Shown piece after piece: positions 18,745 through 30,178 of a stretch of 64,000 nucleotides of DNA. Made by a program: the position numbers and the translations under genes. The notes beneath the pieces are model-generated. The model was not told the origin of the DNA, did not search any database, and worked only from the letters and a program-made list of their open reading frames with translations. This DNA comes from Clostridiales bacterium (GTDB taxonomy: Bacteria; Bacillota; Clostridia; Christensenellales; Borkfalkiaceae), in assembly GCA_015055945.1 (NCBI GenBank), contig SVHH01000001.1, forward strand, positions 273,315 through 337,314. The letters are read 5' to 3'. Position 1 is the first letter of the stretch; each line of letters starts with the position of its first letter.

Positions 18745-19215
18745 TTAGTATCTAAAATGTGCAAAAGCCTTGTTTGCTTCAGCCATTCTATGAGTGTCTT
18801 CTTTCTTCTTAACTGCGCTACCAGTGTTATTGAATGCGTCAACGAGTTCACCAGCGAGTCTTTGAGCCATTTCTCTTTCGCCTCTCTTTCTTGCTGCTGC
18901 TACCAACCATCTGATTGCGAGTGTTTGTCTTCTTTCAGCACGGATTTCGATAGGTACTTGATAGTTAGCACCACCAACTCTCCTTGCTTTTACTTCTACC
19001 ATAGGCATAATGTTTGCGAGCGCTTGATTAAACATTTCTTTTGCTTCTGCGCCAACTTTTTCTGATGCTGCAGTGAACGCTTCGTAAACGATGCCTTGAG
19101 CAATACCCTTCTTACCGTCGAGCATAACTTGATTGATAAGTTTGGTTACAACCTTATCGTTATACACGGGATCGGGTAATACGTCTCTTTTTGCAATACT
19201 GCCTCTTCTCGGCAT
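18745..19215 (-). CDS. rpsG: Ribosomal protein uS7
   Basis: 156-aa small-subunit head protein that nucleates 16S 3'-domain assembly. It begins [10 protein letters not shown] and contains the [16 protein letters not shown] segment typical of S7. It is preceded by AAAGGAGG and by a heavily structured 215-base rpsL-rpsG spacer, a likely site of S7 autoregulation. Confidence 0.97.
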   Translation of the reverse strand: MPRRGSIAKRDVLPDPVYNDKVVTKLINQVMLDGKKGIAQGIVYEAFTAASEKVGAEAKEMFNQALANIMPMVEVKARRVGGANYQVPIEIRAERRQTLAIRWLVAAARKRGEREMAQRLAGELVDAFNNTGSAVKKKEDTHRMAEANKAFAHFRY

Positions 19216-19240
19216 ATCTGTAATCCTCCTTTAATTTTTG

Positions 19241-19387
19241 TATGCGGTGCGTGGCATACTCACGATTAAGGGTAAACCCTTGTGTTTAGTACAGCTATCG
19301 CTTGCCCTATTGGGTAGCGAACCTTCTGTCTTACGACATACTGCCTACCAAATCGGGTTAATTTTCCGAATTCCGATTATAAGTAGG
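19241..19387 (-). ncRNA. Structured rpsL-rpsG intercistronic leader
   Basis: In the minus-strand RNA at least five helices are visible. CCTAC/GTAGG with nested ATCGG/CCGAT spans 19344-19387. TGTC-GTAA-GACA is at 19327-19338. TCGCT with CCC/GGG and AGCGA is at 19298-19320. AAGGGT/ACCCTT is at 19268-19281. CGTG/CACG is at 19250-19264. In E. coli the S12-S7 spacer is the S7 repressor site. A comparable role here is inference. Confidence 0.6.
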
Positions 19388-19431
19388 TGTCTTTTGTTAA
19401 ATAAGTTTTAGTTTTAATGTTTTAGTTAAAC

Positions 19432-19803
19432 TTATTTAGGTCTCTTAGCGCCGTATTTAGATCTTGCTTGTCTGCGTTTTGCAACACCAGCAGTATCGAG
19501 CGCGCCACGAATAATGTGATATCTTACACCAGGTAAGTCTTTAACTCTACCGCCACGGATAAGAACAGAGCTGTGTTCTTGAAGGTTGTGACCTTCACCG
19601 GGGATGTAAACGATACCTTCTGCTTTGTTAGTCAAGCGAACACGAGCAATTTTACGAAGAGCTGAGTTAGGTTTCTTCGGCGTAGTCGTAGTTACTGACA
19701 AGCATACGCCACGCTTTTGGGGACATTCATCCAATGCGGGTGATTTTGACTTGTAAGTGATTTTTGCTCTGCCTTGTCTAATAAGTTGTTGAATTGTAGG
19801 CAT
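19432..19803 (-). CDS. rpsL: Ribosomal protein uS12
   Basis: 123-aa decoding-site protein. [10 protein letters not shown] and the [14 protein letters not shown] loop are intact, with the Lys residues altered in streptomycin-resistant mutants unchanged. First gene of the str operon. SD AAAGGAGGTGCG. Confidence 0.98.
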   Translation of the reverse strand: MPTIQQLIRQGRAKITYKSKSPALDECPQKRGVCLSVTTTTPKKPNSALRKIARVRLTNKAEGIVYIPGEGHNLQEHSSVLIRGGRVKDLPGVRYHIIRGALDTAGVAKRRQARSKYGAKRPK

Positions 19804-19877
19804 ATCGCACCTCCTTTACTTATTTCGGATATTCAGAAAACGGATTCGGAATTTCCGTTTTTAGAAACTGTTTTTAT

Positions 19878-19901
19878 ACTCGGTGGAATTACCCACCGAG
19901 T
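19878..19901 (-). promoter_or_regulatory. 5'-end hairpin of the str operon mRNA
   Basis: ACTCGGTGG/CCACCGAGT with a 6-base loop. It starts at about the expected +1 of the promoter at 19906-19934, so it would cap the 5' end of the mRNA. It has no T-run on the minus strand, so it is a poor rpoC terminator. Confidence 0.55.
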
Positions 19902-19905
19902 AAAT

Positions 19906-19934
19906 ATTTTACCATTTATTGCATTTTTAGTCAA
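19906..19934 (-). promoter_or_regulatory. str operon promoter
   Basis: TTGACT (19929-19934), 17-base spacer, TAAAAT (19906-19911), between rpoC and rpsL. Confidence 0.75.
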
Positions 19935-19978
19935 TCAAATAGCACACTTTTGGCGCATTTTTTGACTAATTTACGCAA

Positions 19979-22900
19979 TTATTCTTGTTCTTCTGCAGTT
20001 CTTTGAAGAACGGTTTGGGGTGAAACGTTTTTATAGTGTTTTATACCCGTACCTGCGGGGATAAGTTTACCGATAATAACGTTTTCTTTAAGACCGATAA
20101 GCGGGTCAATCTTGTTCTTGATTGCGGCTTCGGTAAGAACTCTTGCGGTTTCTTGGAATGACGCTGCTGACAAGAAACTTTCTTTAGCGAGCGCAGCCTT
20201 AGTGATACCGAGAAGAATTCTCTTACCTTGCGGCGGAACGAGTCCGTTTTCAAGAGCGTTCATGGTTTCTTCTTCAAACTTGTAAACGTCAAGTTTTTCA
20301 CCAGGAAGAATATCAGTTCCACCAGGATTTTCAACTTGAACTTTCTTCATCATTTGACGAACGATAATTTCAACGTGTTTGTCGTTGATATCAACGCCTT
20401 GTGAACGGTATACGCTTTGAATTTCACGCAAGATGTAATCTTGAACACCCTTAATACCCTTGGTCTTTAAGATATCTTGCGGATATACTGAACCAGTAGT
20501 GAGTACTGAACCGGGTTCAACGATGTCGCCGTCCTTAACGATTACGCCAGTACCAAACGGAATGGGATAATCTTCAGGCTTAGCACTTTCGTCAGTATGA
20601 ACGAGTACGTGAATATTCTTATCTTGTTCTTTAATTTCAACCTTACCGCTGTGTTCGCAAACGATTGCAGCGTGCTTGGGTTTACGCGCTTCGAAAAGTT
20701 CTTCTACTCTAGGAAGACCTTGCGTGATGTCTCCAGTTGATGCGATACCACCAGTGTGGAAGGTACGCATGGTAAGTTGAGTACCAGGTTCACCGATTGA
20801 TTGAGCAGCGATGATACCAACTGCTTCACCGATTTGAACGGGGTTGTTGTTAGACATGTTCTTGCCGTAACACTTAGCGCAAACACCAGTCTTAGATTTA
20901 CAAGTAAATACGCTTCTGATTTCTACTTCTTCGATACCTACTTTGCAGATTTCATCAGCCATATCTTCAGTAATCATTTCGTTAGCGGCAACCATGATTT
21001 CGCCAGTTTGGGGGTTAACGATATCGTTAACGGTAAATCTACCAGCGATACGGTCTCTTAAGCCTTCGATAACTTCGCCCTTACTACCCTTGATAGCAGA
21101 TACTTTAACGCCCTTAACAGCGTCGCCAGTTGCAGCAAAGCAATCGTCTTCTTTAATGATAACTTCTTGCGAAACGTCTACGAGACGACGGGTCAAATAA
21201 CCTGAGTCAGCCGTCTTAAGAGCGGTATCGGCAAGACCTTTACGACCACCGTGTGATGAAATGAAGTATTCGAGAACTGAAAGCCCTTCACGGAAGCATG
21301 ATTTTACAGGAATTTCAATAGTTTTACCGTTCGGGTCAGTCATAAGACCACGCATGCCAGCAAGCTGTTTGATTTGGTCCTTTGAACCACGCGCACCAGA
21401 GTTAGCCATCATAAGAATCGGGTTAAACTCATCGAGAGTAGCCATCAACTTATCAGTAACGTCATCAGTTGCTTTCTTCCAAATGCTAACGACTTTCTTA
21501 TATCTTTCATCGTCGGTGATGTAACCTTTCTTATAAAGGTTTTCAACCTTAAGAACGTGGGCTTCAGCTTCCTTAAGAATTTCAGCCTTTTCTTTAGGCA
21601 TGTGCATATCGAATACGCTGGTGGTAATAGCGCCGACGGTTGAATACTTAAAGCCGAGTGCTTTAATCTTATCGAGAACGTCAGCTGCTGAACTTGCGCC
21701 GTGGCGTTTAAAGCATGCACCAACGATTTTTTGCAAGTCTTTCTTACCTACGAGTTTATCGATTTCATATTTTAAATAATCTTCTTTGGTCTTTCTTTCA
21801 ACGAAACCAAGGTTTTGCGGAATTGCTTCGTTGAAGATAATCTTACCAACAGAAGTCTTAACTCTACCAGTAACTTCTTCCCCGTCAACTATTACGCTGC
21901 GGCGAACGATAATTTCATCTTGTAAACCGATTTTCTTGGTTTGATAAGCCATGATGGCTTCTTCGGGTGAAGTGTAAGAAACGGTGTATTCAGGTACGCC
22001 GTATACGGTACCGTTTTCGTCTTTTCTACCCTTTTCGTTGTATTTTTCGCCAATCTTTCTCTTAATAATGGTAAGGTAGTAAGAACCCATGACCATATCT
22101 TGAGTGGGCGACATAACAGGCTTACCGTCTGAAAGCTTTAAGATGTTGTTTGATGCAAGCATCAAGAATCTTGCTTCAGCTTGAGCTTCTACTGATAAAG
22201 GTACGTGAACAGCCATTTGGTCACCGTCGAAGTCGGCGTTGAACGCGCCGCATACTAACGGGTGAAGTTTGATTGCTCTACCTTCAATAAGAACAGGTTC
22301 GAAAGCCTGAATTGAAAGTCTGTGAAGTGTAGGTGCACGGTTGAGCATTACGGGATGGTCTTTGATAACTTCTTCCAACACGTCCCAAACGACGCTCTTG
22401 CCGCGCTCTACCGTACGTTTTGCGTTCTTAATGTTGTGGCAAATGTTGTTTTCCACAAGTTTTTTCATTACGAACGGCTTGAAAAGTTCGATTGCCATTT
22501 CCTTAGGCAAACCGCATTGATAAAGTTTGAGTTCAGGACCTACGACGATAACTGAACGACCAGAATAGTCAACACGTTTACCGAGAAGGTTTTGACGGAA
22601 ACGACCTTGCTTACCACGGAGCATACCAGAGAGTGATTTAAGTTCACGGTTACCTGCGCCGGTGATTGCCTTGCCGTGTCTACCGTTATCGATAAGAGCG
22701 TCAACTGCTTCTTGTAACATTCTCTTTTCGTTTCTAATGATGATTTCGGGCGCGCCGAGTTCAATCAATTTTTTCAAACGGTTATTTCTGTTGATAACAC
22801 GACGATACAAGTCGTTAAGGTCGCTGGTTGCAAATCTGCCGCCGTCGAGTTGAACCATCGGGCGGAGTTCGGGCGGGATTACGGGGAGAACGTCTAAAAT

Positions 22901-23584
22901 CATCCATTCGGGGCGGTTGCCGCTCTTTCTAAATGATTCGATAATTTCAATTCTCTTTACCGCACGAATTCTTCTTTGACCAGAACCGTTTTCAGCAATG
23001 ATTTGCTTGGTTTCTTCGCTTTCCTTGTCAAGGTCGATTGCCATGAGAAGTTCTTTGATTGCTTCAGCACCGATACCAGTCTTAAAAGAGCCTTCACCGA
23101 ATTGTTCTTCTTTTTCAAGTTTTTCTCTATCGCTGATAACTTGCTTGTATTGAAGATCGGTTGTACCAGGATCTAAAACTACGTGGCTAGCGAAGTACAA
23201 TACGTGTTCCAAAGACTTGGGGCTCATATCGAGCATCAAGCCTATTCTTGAAGGAACACCCTTAAAATACCAAATGTGAGAAACGGGCGCTGCAAGTTCG
23301 ATATGACCCATACGATCACGACGAACTTTTGACTTAGTAATTTCTACGCCGCACTTGTCGCAGATAACGCCTTTATAACGGATACGTTTATATTTTCCGC
23401 AATGACATTCCCAGTCCTTAGTCGGTCCGAAAATTCTTTCGCAGAAAAGGCCGCCCATCTCGGGTTTTTGAGTTCTATAGTTAATGGTTTCAGGCTTAGT
23501 TACTTCGCCGTAAGACCATTCTCTGATTTTTTCGGGGGAAGCTACACCGATTTGAATCGAGTCAAAATTGTTAAGTTCAAACAT
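19979..23584 (-). CDS. rpoC: DNA-directed RNA polymerase subunit beta'
   Basis: 1201-aa catalytic subunit. The N-terminal zinc ribbon ([20 protein letters not shown]) is present, with the active-site Mg loop NADFDGDQM and the second zinc site built from [13 protein letters not shown]. The trigger-loop region [16 protein letters not shown] is intact. It is 19 bases downstream of rpoB and co-transcribed. Length is normal for Firmicutes. Confidence 0.98.
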   Translation of the reverse strand: MFELNNFDSIQIGVASPEKIREWSYGEVTKPETINYRTQKPEMGGLFCERIFGPTKDWECHCGKYKRIRYKGVICDKCGVEITKSKVRRDRMGHIELAAPVSHIWYFKGVPSRIGLMLDMSPKSLEHVLYFASHVVLDPGTTDLQYKQVISDREKLEKEEQFGEGSFKTGIGAEAIKELLMAIDLDKESEETKQIIAENGSGQRRIRAVKRIEIIESFRKSGNRPEWMILDVLPVIPPELRPMVQLDGGRFATSDLNDLYRRVINRNNRLKKLIELGAPEIIIRNEKRMLQEAVDALIDNGRHGKAITGAGNRELKSLSGMLRGKQGRFRQNLLGKRVDYSGRSVIVVGPELKLYQCGLPKEMAIELFKPFVMKKLVENNICHNIKNAKRTVERGKSVVWDVLEEVIKDHPVMLNRAPTLHRLSIQAFEPVLIEGRAIKLHPLVCGAFNADFDGDQMAVHVPLSVEAQAEARFLMLASNNILKLSDGKPVMSPTQDMVMGSYYLTIIKRKIGEKYNEKGRKDENGTVYGVPEYTVSYTSPEEAIMAYQTKKIGLQDEIIVRRSVIVDGEEVTGRVKTSVGKIIFNEAIPQNLGFVERKTKEDYLKYEIDKLVGKKDLQKIVGACFKRHGASSAADVLDKIKALGFKYSTVGAITTSVFDMHMPKEKAEILKEAEAHVLKVENLYKKGYITDDERYKKVVSIWKKATDDVTDKLMATLDEFNPILMMANSGARGSKDQIKQLAGMRGLMTDPNGKTIEIPVKSCFREGLSVLEYFISSHGGRKGLADTALKTADSGYLTRRLVDVSQEVIIKEDDCFAATGDAVKGVKVSAIKGSKGEVIEGLRDRIAGRFTVNDIVNPQTGEIMVAANEMITEDMADEICKVGIEEVEIRSVFTCKSKTGVCAKCYGKNMSNNNPVQIGEAVGIIAAQSIGEPGTQLTMRTFHTGGIASTGDITQGLPRVEELFEARKPKHAAIVCEHSGKVEIKEQDKNIHVLVHTDESAKPEDYPIPFGTGVIVKDGDIVEPGSVLTTGSVYPQDILKTKGIKGVQDYILREIQSVYRSQGVDINDKHVEIIVRQMMKKVQVENPGGTDILPGEKLDVYKFEEETMNALENGLVPPQGKRILLGITKAALAKESFLSAASFQETARVLTEAAIKNKIDPLIGLKENVIIGKLIPAGTGIKHYKNVSPQTVLQRTAEEQE

Positions 23585-23603
23585 ATTCTATATTCCTCCC
23601 TAA

Positions 23604-26600
23604 TTATTCTTCATCCGTGATGTCGATATCGTCGTAATCTTCATCTTCTAAGCCGTCAACTTCGGGGATAGAAGTGTCGATTTCATCGTCTTCATCATCG
23701 AACATACCTGTAAAGTTGAGTTCATCGCCCAAATCGTCGTCAGTATCGCTGTCTTCAAATACAACTTCGCCAACGTCGGTTTCATCGATTTCTTCAATAG
23801 CAACTTCGTCTTGAACAACTCTTTCACGAACGAACGGCATATCGTCGATATCGCTTTCGATAAGATCTTTGATAGCTAGTTCTTCTTTGTTTTCAGTAAG
23901 AACTTTCATATCGAGTGCCAAAGATTGTAATTCTTTGAGCAATACCTTGAATGCTTCGGGGATACCCGGTTCGCTGATGTTAGTGCCCTTAACGATTGAT
24001 TCATAAGTCTTAACTCTACCAACGATATCGTCAGACTTAACGGTAAGGATTTCTTGTAAGATGTGTGCTGCGCCGTACGCTTCAAGTGCCCAAATTTCCA
24101 TTTCACCGAAACGTTGACCACCGAACTGTGCTTTACCACCGAGCGGTTGTTGGGTTACGAGACTGTAAGGACCAGTTGAACGCGCGTGAATCTTATCGTC
24201 AACCAAGTGGATAAGTTTGATCATATACATTTGACCAACGGTTACCCTATTTTCAAACGGTTCACCCGTTCTGCCGTCGTAAAGTTGAATTTTACCGTCA
24301 ACTTCGCCGTCGGGGTTAACAATATTGTTTTCGCGGAGCAATTCTTTAATATCGCTTTCAGATGCACCGTCGAATACGGGGGTTGCAATCTTCCAGCCGA
24401 GTTGTTTACATACTAAACCTAAGTGAACTTCTAATACCTGACCGATGTTCATACGAGAAGGAACGCCGAGCGGGTTAAGTACGATTTGAAGCGGAGTACC
24501 GTCAGCCATAAAGGGCATATCAGATTCGGGAAGAATTCTTGAAATAACACCCTTATTACCGTGACGACCTGCCATCTTATCCCCGATAGAAATCTTTCTC
24601 TTTTGAGCGATGTAAACTCTAACGAGTTTATTTACGCCGGGAGAGAGTTCGTCTTTGTTAGCGCGGGTAAAGATTTTAACGTCTACAACGATACCGCCTT
24701 CACCGTGCGGAACTTTGAGTGAAGTATCTCTAACTTCTCTTGACTTTTCACCGAAAATTGCGCGGAGCAATCTTTCTTCGGGGGTAAGTTCAGTTTCACC
24801 CTTAGGCGTAACTTTACCAACCAAGATATCGCCACTGTTAACTTCAGCACCGATTCTTACGATACCGTCTTCGTCAAGGTCTTTAAGCGCGTCTTCACCA
24901 ACATTGGGGATATCTCTAGTGATTTCTTCTTCACCAAGTCTAGTATCCCTTGCTTCGATTTCGTGTTCTTCAATGTGGATAGTGGTAAATACGTCTTCTC
25001 TAACGAGTTTTTCCGATAAGAGTATAGCGTCTTCGTAGTTATAACCTTCCCAGCTCATGAAACCAACTAAGATGTTTCTGCCGAGAGCAAGTTCGCCGTT
25101 TCTGGTTGAAGGACCGTCGGCAATGGTTTGACCAGCCGCAATCTTTTCACCCTTGTCAACGATAGGTCTTTGGTTAAGGCAAGTGCCTTGGTTGCTACGT
25201 TCGAATTTCTTTAAGATATATTCTCTATCCGTACCATCTTCTTCGGTAATTACGATTTTATCACTTGCAACAGTTTTAACAGTACCAGCGTTAACAGCGT
25301 TAACCATTACACCAGAGTCGTAAGCGATTCTTCTTTCAATACCAGTAGCAACGATAGCGTTTTCAGGACAAAGTAGCGGAACTGCTTGACGTTGCATGTT
25401 AGAGCCCATGAGCGCACGGTTGGTATCGTCGTTTTCCAAGAACGGAATAAGCGCGGTAGCAACTGAAATTAACTGTTTGGGCGAAACGTCCATGTAGTCC
25501 ATTTTTTCCTTAACGTCTTCAGTAATTTCATCTCTGTGTCTGCAAGAAACACGGTCGTTTACGAAATACTTGTTATCGATAAGGGGTTCGTTTGCTTGTG
25601 CAACGATGTAATTATCTTCTTCGTCTGCGGTAAGATAATCAACGTGTTCGGTTACTTCGGTAATGATCTTACCGTCTTCACCCATTCTGTGTTCAATCTT
25701 TCTATAGGGTGATTCGATAAAGCCGAATTCGTTTACCTTAGCGTAAGCAGCGAGAGATGAGATAAGACCGATGTTTTGACCTTCAGGGGTTTCAATCGGG
25801 CACATTCTGCCGTAGTGAGAGTGGTGAACGTCACGCACTTCAAAGGTTGCTCTATCACGGTTAAGACCGCCAGGACCTAAAGCAGAAAGTTTTCTCTTGT
25901 GGGTAAGTTCAGCAATCGGGTTGGTTTGGTCCATAAATTGAGAAAGTTGTGATGAACCAAAGAATTCCTTAATAGCAGAACTTACGGGGCGCACGTTGAT
26001 AAGACCTTGGGGAGAAACGTCTTTGGGATCTTGAGTACCCATTCTTTCTCTGATAACGCGCTCAAGTCTTGCAATACCGATACGGAATTGATTTTGTAAA
26101 AGTTCGCCAACTGAACGAACACGACGGTTACCTAAGTGGTCGATATTGTCAACGCTATTGATACCGAAAGCAAGGTCAAGGTTAACTGAAACGCTTGCAA
26201 CGATATCGTCAACGGTAATGTGCTTGTGGTTGAGTTTTTCCATAAGCGGACGGAGAGTTTTTCTATCTTCCGCGCCGATGGTTTCAGGAAGAGTGCCTTC
26301 GGTAATTTCATAGAACTTAACGCAAGCGTTGATGAACTTAATTCTAGTTTCACGCGCCTTTTCTTGGTTCTTTCTATCTTCGGGTTTTTCTTCCCCTGCT
26401 TTGATTTCTTTTTCTTCGATGTAGAAGAAAGCGTTGATTTCTTTCTTCAAGATATCAGCAGTTTGTTCTACGCCACTTTCTTTTGCGGTTTCAGCAACTT
26501 GCTTAGAGAAAGTAAGCGTGGGATAATAAACGTAGTCGAGTAAGCCGAAAAGTCTGGGATTGATGCCAGTGCACGCTTCGAAACTTACTACGTTGTTTGC

Positions 26601-27620
26601 GATAATCTTGTGGTTTTCGCCATTGATTTCCGCAACGAAGTAATTGATACCAGCGTTTTGGATATCTTCTGCTTGAGCCTTGGTAATGATAGAACCTGCT
26701 TCAGCCAAAACTTCGCCATCAGGACTAACAACCGTTTCCGCAGACTTTAAGCCAACGATTCTTACGCCAAGACGCAATCTCTTGTTGAACTTGTATCTGC
26801 CCACTCTTGCAAGGTCATAACGACGGGGGTCGAAGAACAAATTCTTCAAATGTTGCTTAACTGCTTCATCCGTGGGAATTTCGCCCGGACGGAGACGACG
26901 ATAAAGTTCGAAAAGGCTTTCACTTTCTGACTTGCAAGTGTCTTTTCCAACAGTATCGATAATCATCTTGTTATCGGTGAAAAGGTTTTTGGTGAGTTCT
27001 TCATCGCTGCCAAAACCGAGTGCACGAAGAAGAACGGTAGCAGTAAGTTTTCTAGTTCTATCAACGCGAACCCAGAGAACGTTTTGAGAATCTTGTTCGA
27101 ATTCAAGCCAAGCGCCTCTCGAAGGAATAACGGTGGTGTTGAAAAGTTTCTTACCAGACTTGTCCACTTCCACGCCGTTATAAACGCCAGGAGAACGAAC
27201 GAGTTGAGAAACGATAACTCTTTCCGCGCCGTTGATGATAAATGAACCGTTATCGGTCATAAGCGGGAAATCACCCATAAACACTTCTTGGTCGATAACT
27301 TCAGCGGTTACTTTGTTAACTAAGCGAACTTTAACGCGCAAAGGAAGAGCGTAGGTAGCATCCCTATCTCTGCATTCCTTTTCATCGTACTTGGGTTTGC
27401 CGTCAAGAGAGTAATCCAAGAAGTACATTTCAAAGTGGTCGGAATAATCCGTAATAGGTGAAAAGTCTTCAAGCACTTCGCCGATGCCTTCTTTAATGAA
27501 AGCGTCGTAGGAGTCCTTTTGGATTTTGACGAGATACGGAAGTTCAATCGCTTCTTTAATCTTGCTGAATGTCTTCCTAGTTACCTTGCCACATACAACT
27601 TCGGGTAGAATACGTGTCAT
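23604..27620 (-). CDS. rpoB: DNA-directed RNA polymerase subunit beta
   Basis: 1338 aa. The rifampicin region [20 protein letters not shown] through LSALGPGG has the sensitive wild-type residues. The conserved [19 protein letters not shown] and the [14 protein letters not shown]-terminal motif are present. The last ~80 residues form a very acidic tail rich in Asp/Glu, an extension seen in some clostridia. The start at 27620 (MTRILPEV) follows AAGGAGTG; a start 42 bases upstream is rejected. Ribosomal rplJ/rplL are not upstream, unlike the E. coli arrangement. Confidence 0.97.
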   Translation of the reverse strand: MTRILPEVVCGKVTRKTFSKIKEAIELPYLVKIQKDSYDAFIKEGIGEVLEDFSPITDYSDHFEMYFLDYSLDGKPKYDEKECRDRDATYALPLRVKVRLVNKVTAEVIDQEVFMGDFPLMTDNGSFIINGAERVIVSQLVRSPGVYNGVEVDKSGKKLFNTTVIPSRGAWLEFEQDSQNVLWVRVDRTRKLTATVLLRALGFGSDEELTKNLFTDNKMIIDTVGKDTCKSESESLFELYRRLRPGEIPTDEAVKQHLKNLFFDPRRYDLARVGRYKFNKRLRLGVRIVGLKSAETVVSPDGEVLAEAGSIITKAQAEDIQNAGINYFVAEINGENHKIIANNVVSFEACTGINPRLFGLLDYVYYPTLTFSKQVAETAKESGVEQTADILKKEINAFFYIEEKEIKAGEEKPEDRKNQEKARETRIKFINACVKFYEITEGTLPETIGAEDRKTLRPLMEKLNHKHITVDDIVASVSVNLDLAFGINSVDNIDHLGNRRVRSVGELLQNQFRIGIARLERVIRERMGTQDPKDVSPQGLINVRPVSSAIKEFFGSSQLSQFMDQTNPIAELTHKRKLSALGPGGLNRDRATFEVRDVHHSHYGRMCPIETPEGQNIGLISSLAAYAKVNEFGFIESPYRKIEHRMGEDGKIITEVTEHVDYLTADEEDNYIVAQANEPLIDNKYFVNDRVSCRHRDEITEDVKEKMDYMDVSPKQLISVATALIPFLENDDTNRALMGSNMQRQAVPLLCPENAIVATGIERRIAYDSGVMVNAVNAGTVKTVASDKIVITEEDGTDREYILKKFERSNQGTCLNQRPIVDKGEKIAAGQTIADGPSTRNGELALGRNILVGFMSWEGYNYEDAILLSEKLVREDVFTTIHIEEHEIEARDTRLGEEEITRDIPNVGEDALKDLDEDGIVRIGAEVNSGDILVGKVTPKGETELTPEERLLRAIFGEKSREVRDTSLKVPHGEGGIVVDVKIFTRANKDELSPGVNKLVRVYIAQKRKISIGDKMAGRHGNKGVISRILPESDMPFMADGTPLQIVLNPLGVPSRMNIGQVLEVHLGLVCKQLGWKIATPVFDGASESDIKELLRENNIVNPDGEVDGKIQLYDGRTGEPFENRVTVGQMYMIKLIHLVDDKIHARSTGPYSLVTQQPLGGKAQFGGQRFGEMEIWALEAYGAAHILQEILTVKSDDIVGRVKTYESIVKGTNISEPGIPEAFKVLLKELQSLALDMKVLTENKEELAIKDLIESDIDDMPFVRERVVQDEVAIEEIDETDVGEVVFEDSDTDDDLGDELNFTGMFDDEDDEIDTSIPEVDGLEDEDYDDIDITDEE

Positions 27621-27932
27621 TAAAACACACTCCTTAAAAAAATTTACAATTTTGGTCGACACAGTTTACAAAACCAAAAATATGGTGTATAATAAACTCG
27701 GTCGATAAAGGTTTTATCTTTTTTCGCCCTTGCCCTTTCCTTATAGGAAACACGGCAATTTTTTATTGATTTTTTCCAAAAAAGGCGATAAAAATCGATA
27801 TTAACCTATCATAATGCATTATACAATAATATCTTAAGTCGTCAACAATGTCAAGCAAAAAAGCGGTTATTTTAAAATAATTTTGTTTTTTGCCGTTTTT
27901 CGACAATTTTTTCGTGGTAATAAGGTGTTTTT
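27621..27932. other. Divergent rpoB/rqcP intergenic region, 312 bp
   Basis: No gene is seen. It contains the rpoB promoter and a leader of roughly 190 nt. On the minus strand the leader includes a small TTTCC/GGAAA hairpin near 27740. AT-rich elsewhere. Confidence 0.6.
27818..27845 (-). promoter_or_regulatory. rpoBC promoter
   Basis: TTGACG (27840-27845), 16-base spacer, TATAAT (27818-27823). A second TTGACA lies a little further upstream. Confidence 0.7.
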
Positions 27933-28178
27933 ATGAGAATAGATAAATTCTTAAAAGTTTCAAGATTATTAAAGAGAAGAACTATCGCACAAGAAGCGTG
28001 CGATGGTGGTAGAGTATCCGTTAACGGTAGAGCGGTTAAACCGTCATATAATATAAAAATAGGCGATATCGTTGAACTGGGTTTTAACAGCGGCGCTGTC
28101 AAGTTTAAAATTTTAGACATTAAGGAAACCGTCCGCAAAGAAGATGCGGAAAAACTTTATGAAATTCTTCCGGAGTAA
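27933..28178 (+). CDS. rqcP: S4-domain RNA-binding protein, RqcP/YabO family
   Basis: 81-aa single S4 domain: MRIDKFLKVSRLLKRR and G-G-R-V-x-V-N-G are the hallmark. In Bacillus RqcP (YabO) works with RqcH in ribosome-associated quality control, stabilising the P-site tRNA during alanine tailing. SD TAAGGTG. It is followed after three bases by ispDF, so translation is probably coupled. HslR-type heat-shock protein is the alternative name for this fold. Confidence 0.85.
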   Translation: MRIDKFLKVSRLLKRRTIAQEACDGGRVSVNGRAVKPSYNIKIGDIVELGFNSGAVKFKILDIKETVRKEDAEKLYEILPE

Positions 28179-28181
28179 AAT

Positions 28182-29294
28182 ATGAACGTATCAGTTATTT
28201 TAGCATGCGCTGGCAAGGGCGAGCGCGCAAAACAAGGCAAGAACAAAATCTTTTATGAAATAGACGGCAAGCCGTGTTTTATGCACGCTTTAGATGTGTT
28301 TAAGGCTAACCCGAAAATTAGCCAAATCTTAGTTACGGCAAGCGAAGAAGATTTAGAACAAATCAAAGCGTTTGTTGGCGATAAAGGCACGGTTATTAAG
28401 GGCGGCGCAACCCGCACTGAATCGGTTAAAAACGCTCTCAAAAAAGTTACTGGAACTATCACCTTAATTCACGACGGTGCAAGACCTTTTATTAGCCAAA
28501 AAATTATTGACGATTGCATTGATAAAGCGTATAATTTCGGCGGTGCTATCCCCGTTATCCCCTGCCGCGATACGACAGTTAAGGCAGACGAAAAAAAAGT
28601 CAGCGAATATCTTGGAAAAAGCGGGCTTTATTCAGTACAAACTCCGCAAGGCTTTTTAACACAATCTATAAATTACGCGTACGCGTGCGCGGGCGAACAA
28701 ATTTTCAACGACGACGGCGAAGTTTATAAACAATTCTTTGGCAACCTTGCGGTATTCGACGGCGATAGCAATAATATCAAACTCACCTTCCCCGAAGACT
28801 TTATTAGTAATAAAACCGACTTCCGCTTTGGCACGGGTTTTGATTGTCATCAACTTGTTAAGGATAGAAAACTCATTTTAGGCGGTGTAGAAATTCCACA
28901 CGACAAAGGCTTACTTGGGCATTCTGACGCGGACGTTTTAACACACGCTATAATGGACGCTATGCTCTCTGCCCTATCACTTAGAGATATAGGCTACCAC
29001 TTCAGCGATAAAGACCCTGCTTATAAAGATGCTTGCAGCATGGACCTTTTGCAAAAGGTTTTAGAAATGGTAAAAGACAAAGGTTATAAACCACACAATA
29101 TTTCAGCAACAATTATGGCGGAAAAACCCAAATTGTTAAAAATTTTGCCCACCGTTACCGAAAATTTAGCAAACGCGTTAAATATTAATACCGACCAAAT
29201 AGGCATAGGCGCAACCACAATGGAAGGCTTAGGGTTGGTTGGCAGAGAAGAAGGTATTTGCGTACACGCAACCGCAACCTTAATAAAAGAATAA
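28182..29294 (+). CDS. ispDF: Bifunctional IspD/IspF
   Basis: 370-aa fusion of two steps of the MEP isoprenoid pathway. Residues ~1-215 are 2-C-methyl-D-erythritol 4-phosphate cytidylyltransferase (LACAGKGERAKQGKNK, HDGARPF, TPQGF). Residues ~216-370 are MECDP synthase (GTGFDCHQL, GGVEIPHDKGLLGHSDADV, DIGYHFSD, and the C-terminal ATTMEGLG). Fused IspDF is known from several bacterial groups. It supplies IPP used by UppS and others; dxr is in this window at 38935-40074. Confidence 0.95.
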   Translation: MNVSVILACAGKGERAKQGKNKIFYEIDGKPCFMHALDVFKANPKISQILVTASEEDLEQIKAFVGDKGTVIKGGATRTESVKNALKKVTGTITLIHDGARPFISQKIIDDCIDKAYNFGGAIPVIPCRDTTVKADEKKVSEYLGKSGLYSVQTPQGFLTQSINYAYACAGEQIFNDDGEVYKQFFGNLAVFDGDSNNIKLTFPEDFISNKTDFRFGTGFDCHQLVKDRKLILGGVEIPHDKGLLGHSDADVLTHAIMDAMLSALSLRDIGYHFSDKDPAYKDACSMDLLQKVLEMVKDKGYKPHNISATIMAEKPKLLKILPTVTENLANALNINTDQIGIGATTMEGLGLVGREEGICVHATATLIKE

Positions 29295-29323
29295 ACTATC
29301 CCCCACAATAGACCGCAAAACAA

Positions 29324-29357
29324 AACGGAGCGAACAAAATGTTCTCTCCGTTTTTAT
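29324..29357 (+). terminator. ispDF terminator
   Basis: AACGGAG-C-GAACA, AAA loop, TGTTC-T-CTCCGTT and a T-run. Confidence 0.9.
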
Positions 29358-29774
29358 TTTTATATAGTTTTTTTCCTATCCACACCCCGCTGTCAACTTT
29401 TATTCCACTGCTCTTTCAATTTTATCCCACCGCACTTTTTACTCTACCGCACTTTTTACCACATCTTTTTGCAAATATATTCACTATTTACTGTTAAAGT
29501 ATAGAATATTCTATATATTAAGTAATTGTATCGAATTTTCTATATAATTATAATTAAAGTTAACACTTTAGTTCGTGCTATAGTTAGTACTATAGTTAGT
29601 GCTATAGTTAGTGCTATAGTTAAAGTTGTAATTTTATAAATATGGCTATAGTTTAAATTATATTTTTAAAACTATAGTTATGATTTTAGCATAACTTTAG
29701 CAAACTAATATAAAAGTGCATTTTGCTCTAATAAAAATAAATATCACCATACTTAATAAACAAAAAAATATAAG
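29358..29774. other. AT-rich regulatory stretch with CTATAG-type repeats
   Basis: No gene is supported. It contains a pyrimidine-rich part with a direct repeat ACCGCACTTTTTAC (29429-29442 and 29446-29459). Then come four tandem 12-mers (29575-29622) and a further inverted CTATAGTTT/AAAACTATAG pair at about 29644-29685, all leading to the XRE gene. Confidence 0.6.
29575..29622. repeat. Four tandem 12-bp units GTGCTATAGTTA
   Basis: Units start at 29575, 29587, 29599 and 29611. The second reads GTAC instead of GTGC. Each contains the palindrome CTATAG. Iteron- or operator-like, about 150 bases upstream of an XRE regulator. Confidence 0.85.
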
Positions 29775-29993
29775 ATGAAAAATAAAGAACTTGAATTTAA
29801 GGACACGTTAAAATCATTTTTAAAAGAATATGACTTGACACAAACTGCTTTTGCGAGTATGATAGGAGTGAAACAAAGTCAAGTGTCAGAGTGGCTTAGC
29901 GGAAAAGCCAAACCTGGATACGAAAATCTACGCGCTATGGTTATTGCATTTGGTATTCCTGCTGAATACTTTTTGTGCTTAGAAAGCGACTGA
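29775..29993 (+). CDS. XRE-family HTH regulator, 72 aa
   Basis: A single lambda-repressor-type HTH: YDLTQTAFASMIGVKQSQVSEW. The recognition helix is near residues 30-42, and there is no effector domain. No SD is evident before the ATG. Solitary plus-strand gene ending in a strong terminator. The tandem CTATAG repeats upstream are candidate operators for autoregulation (inference). Target unknown. Confidence 0.8.
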   Translation: MKNKELEFKDTLKSFLKEYDLTQTAFASMIGVKQSQVSEWLSGKAKPGYENLRAMVIAFGIPAEYFLCLESD

Positions 29994-30010
29994 TAATAAT
30001 TTATAACATA

Positions 30011-30041
30011 AAAGCACGCAAACTAAAAAGCGTGCTTTTTT
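30011..30041 (+). terminator. Terminator of XRE gene 29775
   Basis: AAAGCACGC/GCGTGCTTT with a T-run. Confidence 0.9.
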
Positions 30042-30144
30042 ATATAGTATTACAAGTAATAATTAAAAAATTACGACATCTTAAGACAATATTACTAGTA
30101 ACAATTCGATTGAAGGAAAAACCTACTAATCGCCGTTACAAAAT

Positions 30145-30178
30145 AAAAAGACACACTTCAATCGAAGTGTGTCTTTTT
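30145..30178. terminator. 15-bp terminator hairpin with possible antiterminator
   Basis: A- and T-flanked perfect stem (AAAAAGACACACTTC and its complement, AATC loop). The upstream segment TTCGATTGAAG (30107-30117) is complementary to the loop plus inner stem (30156-30166), so an alternative pairing is possible on the plus strand. Confidence 0.75.

Noticed and set aside
19878..19901. rpoC terminator
   Set aside because: The stem is strong but has no T-run on the minus strand and begins at the predicted start point of the str promoter, so a 5' hairpin fits better.
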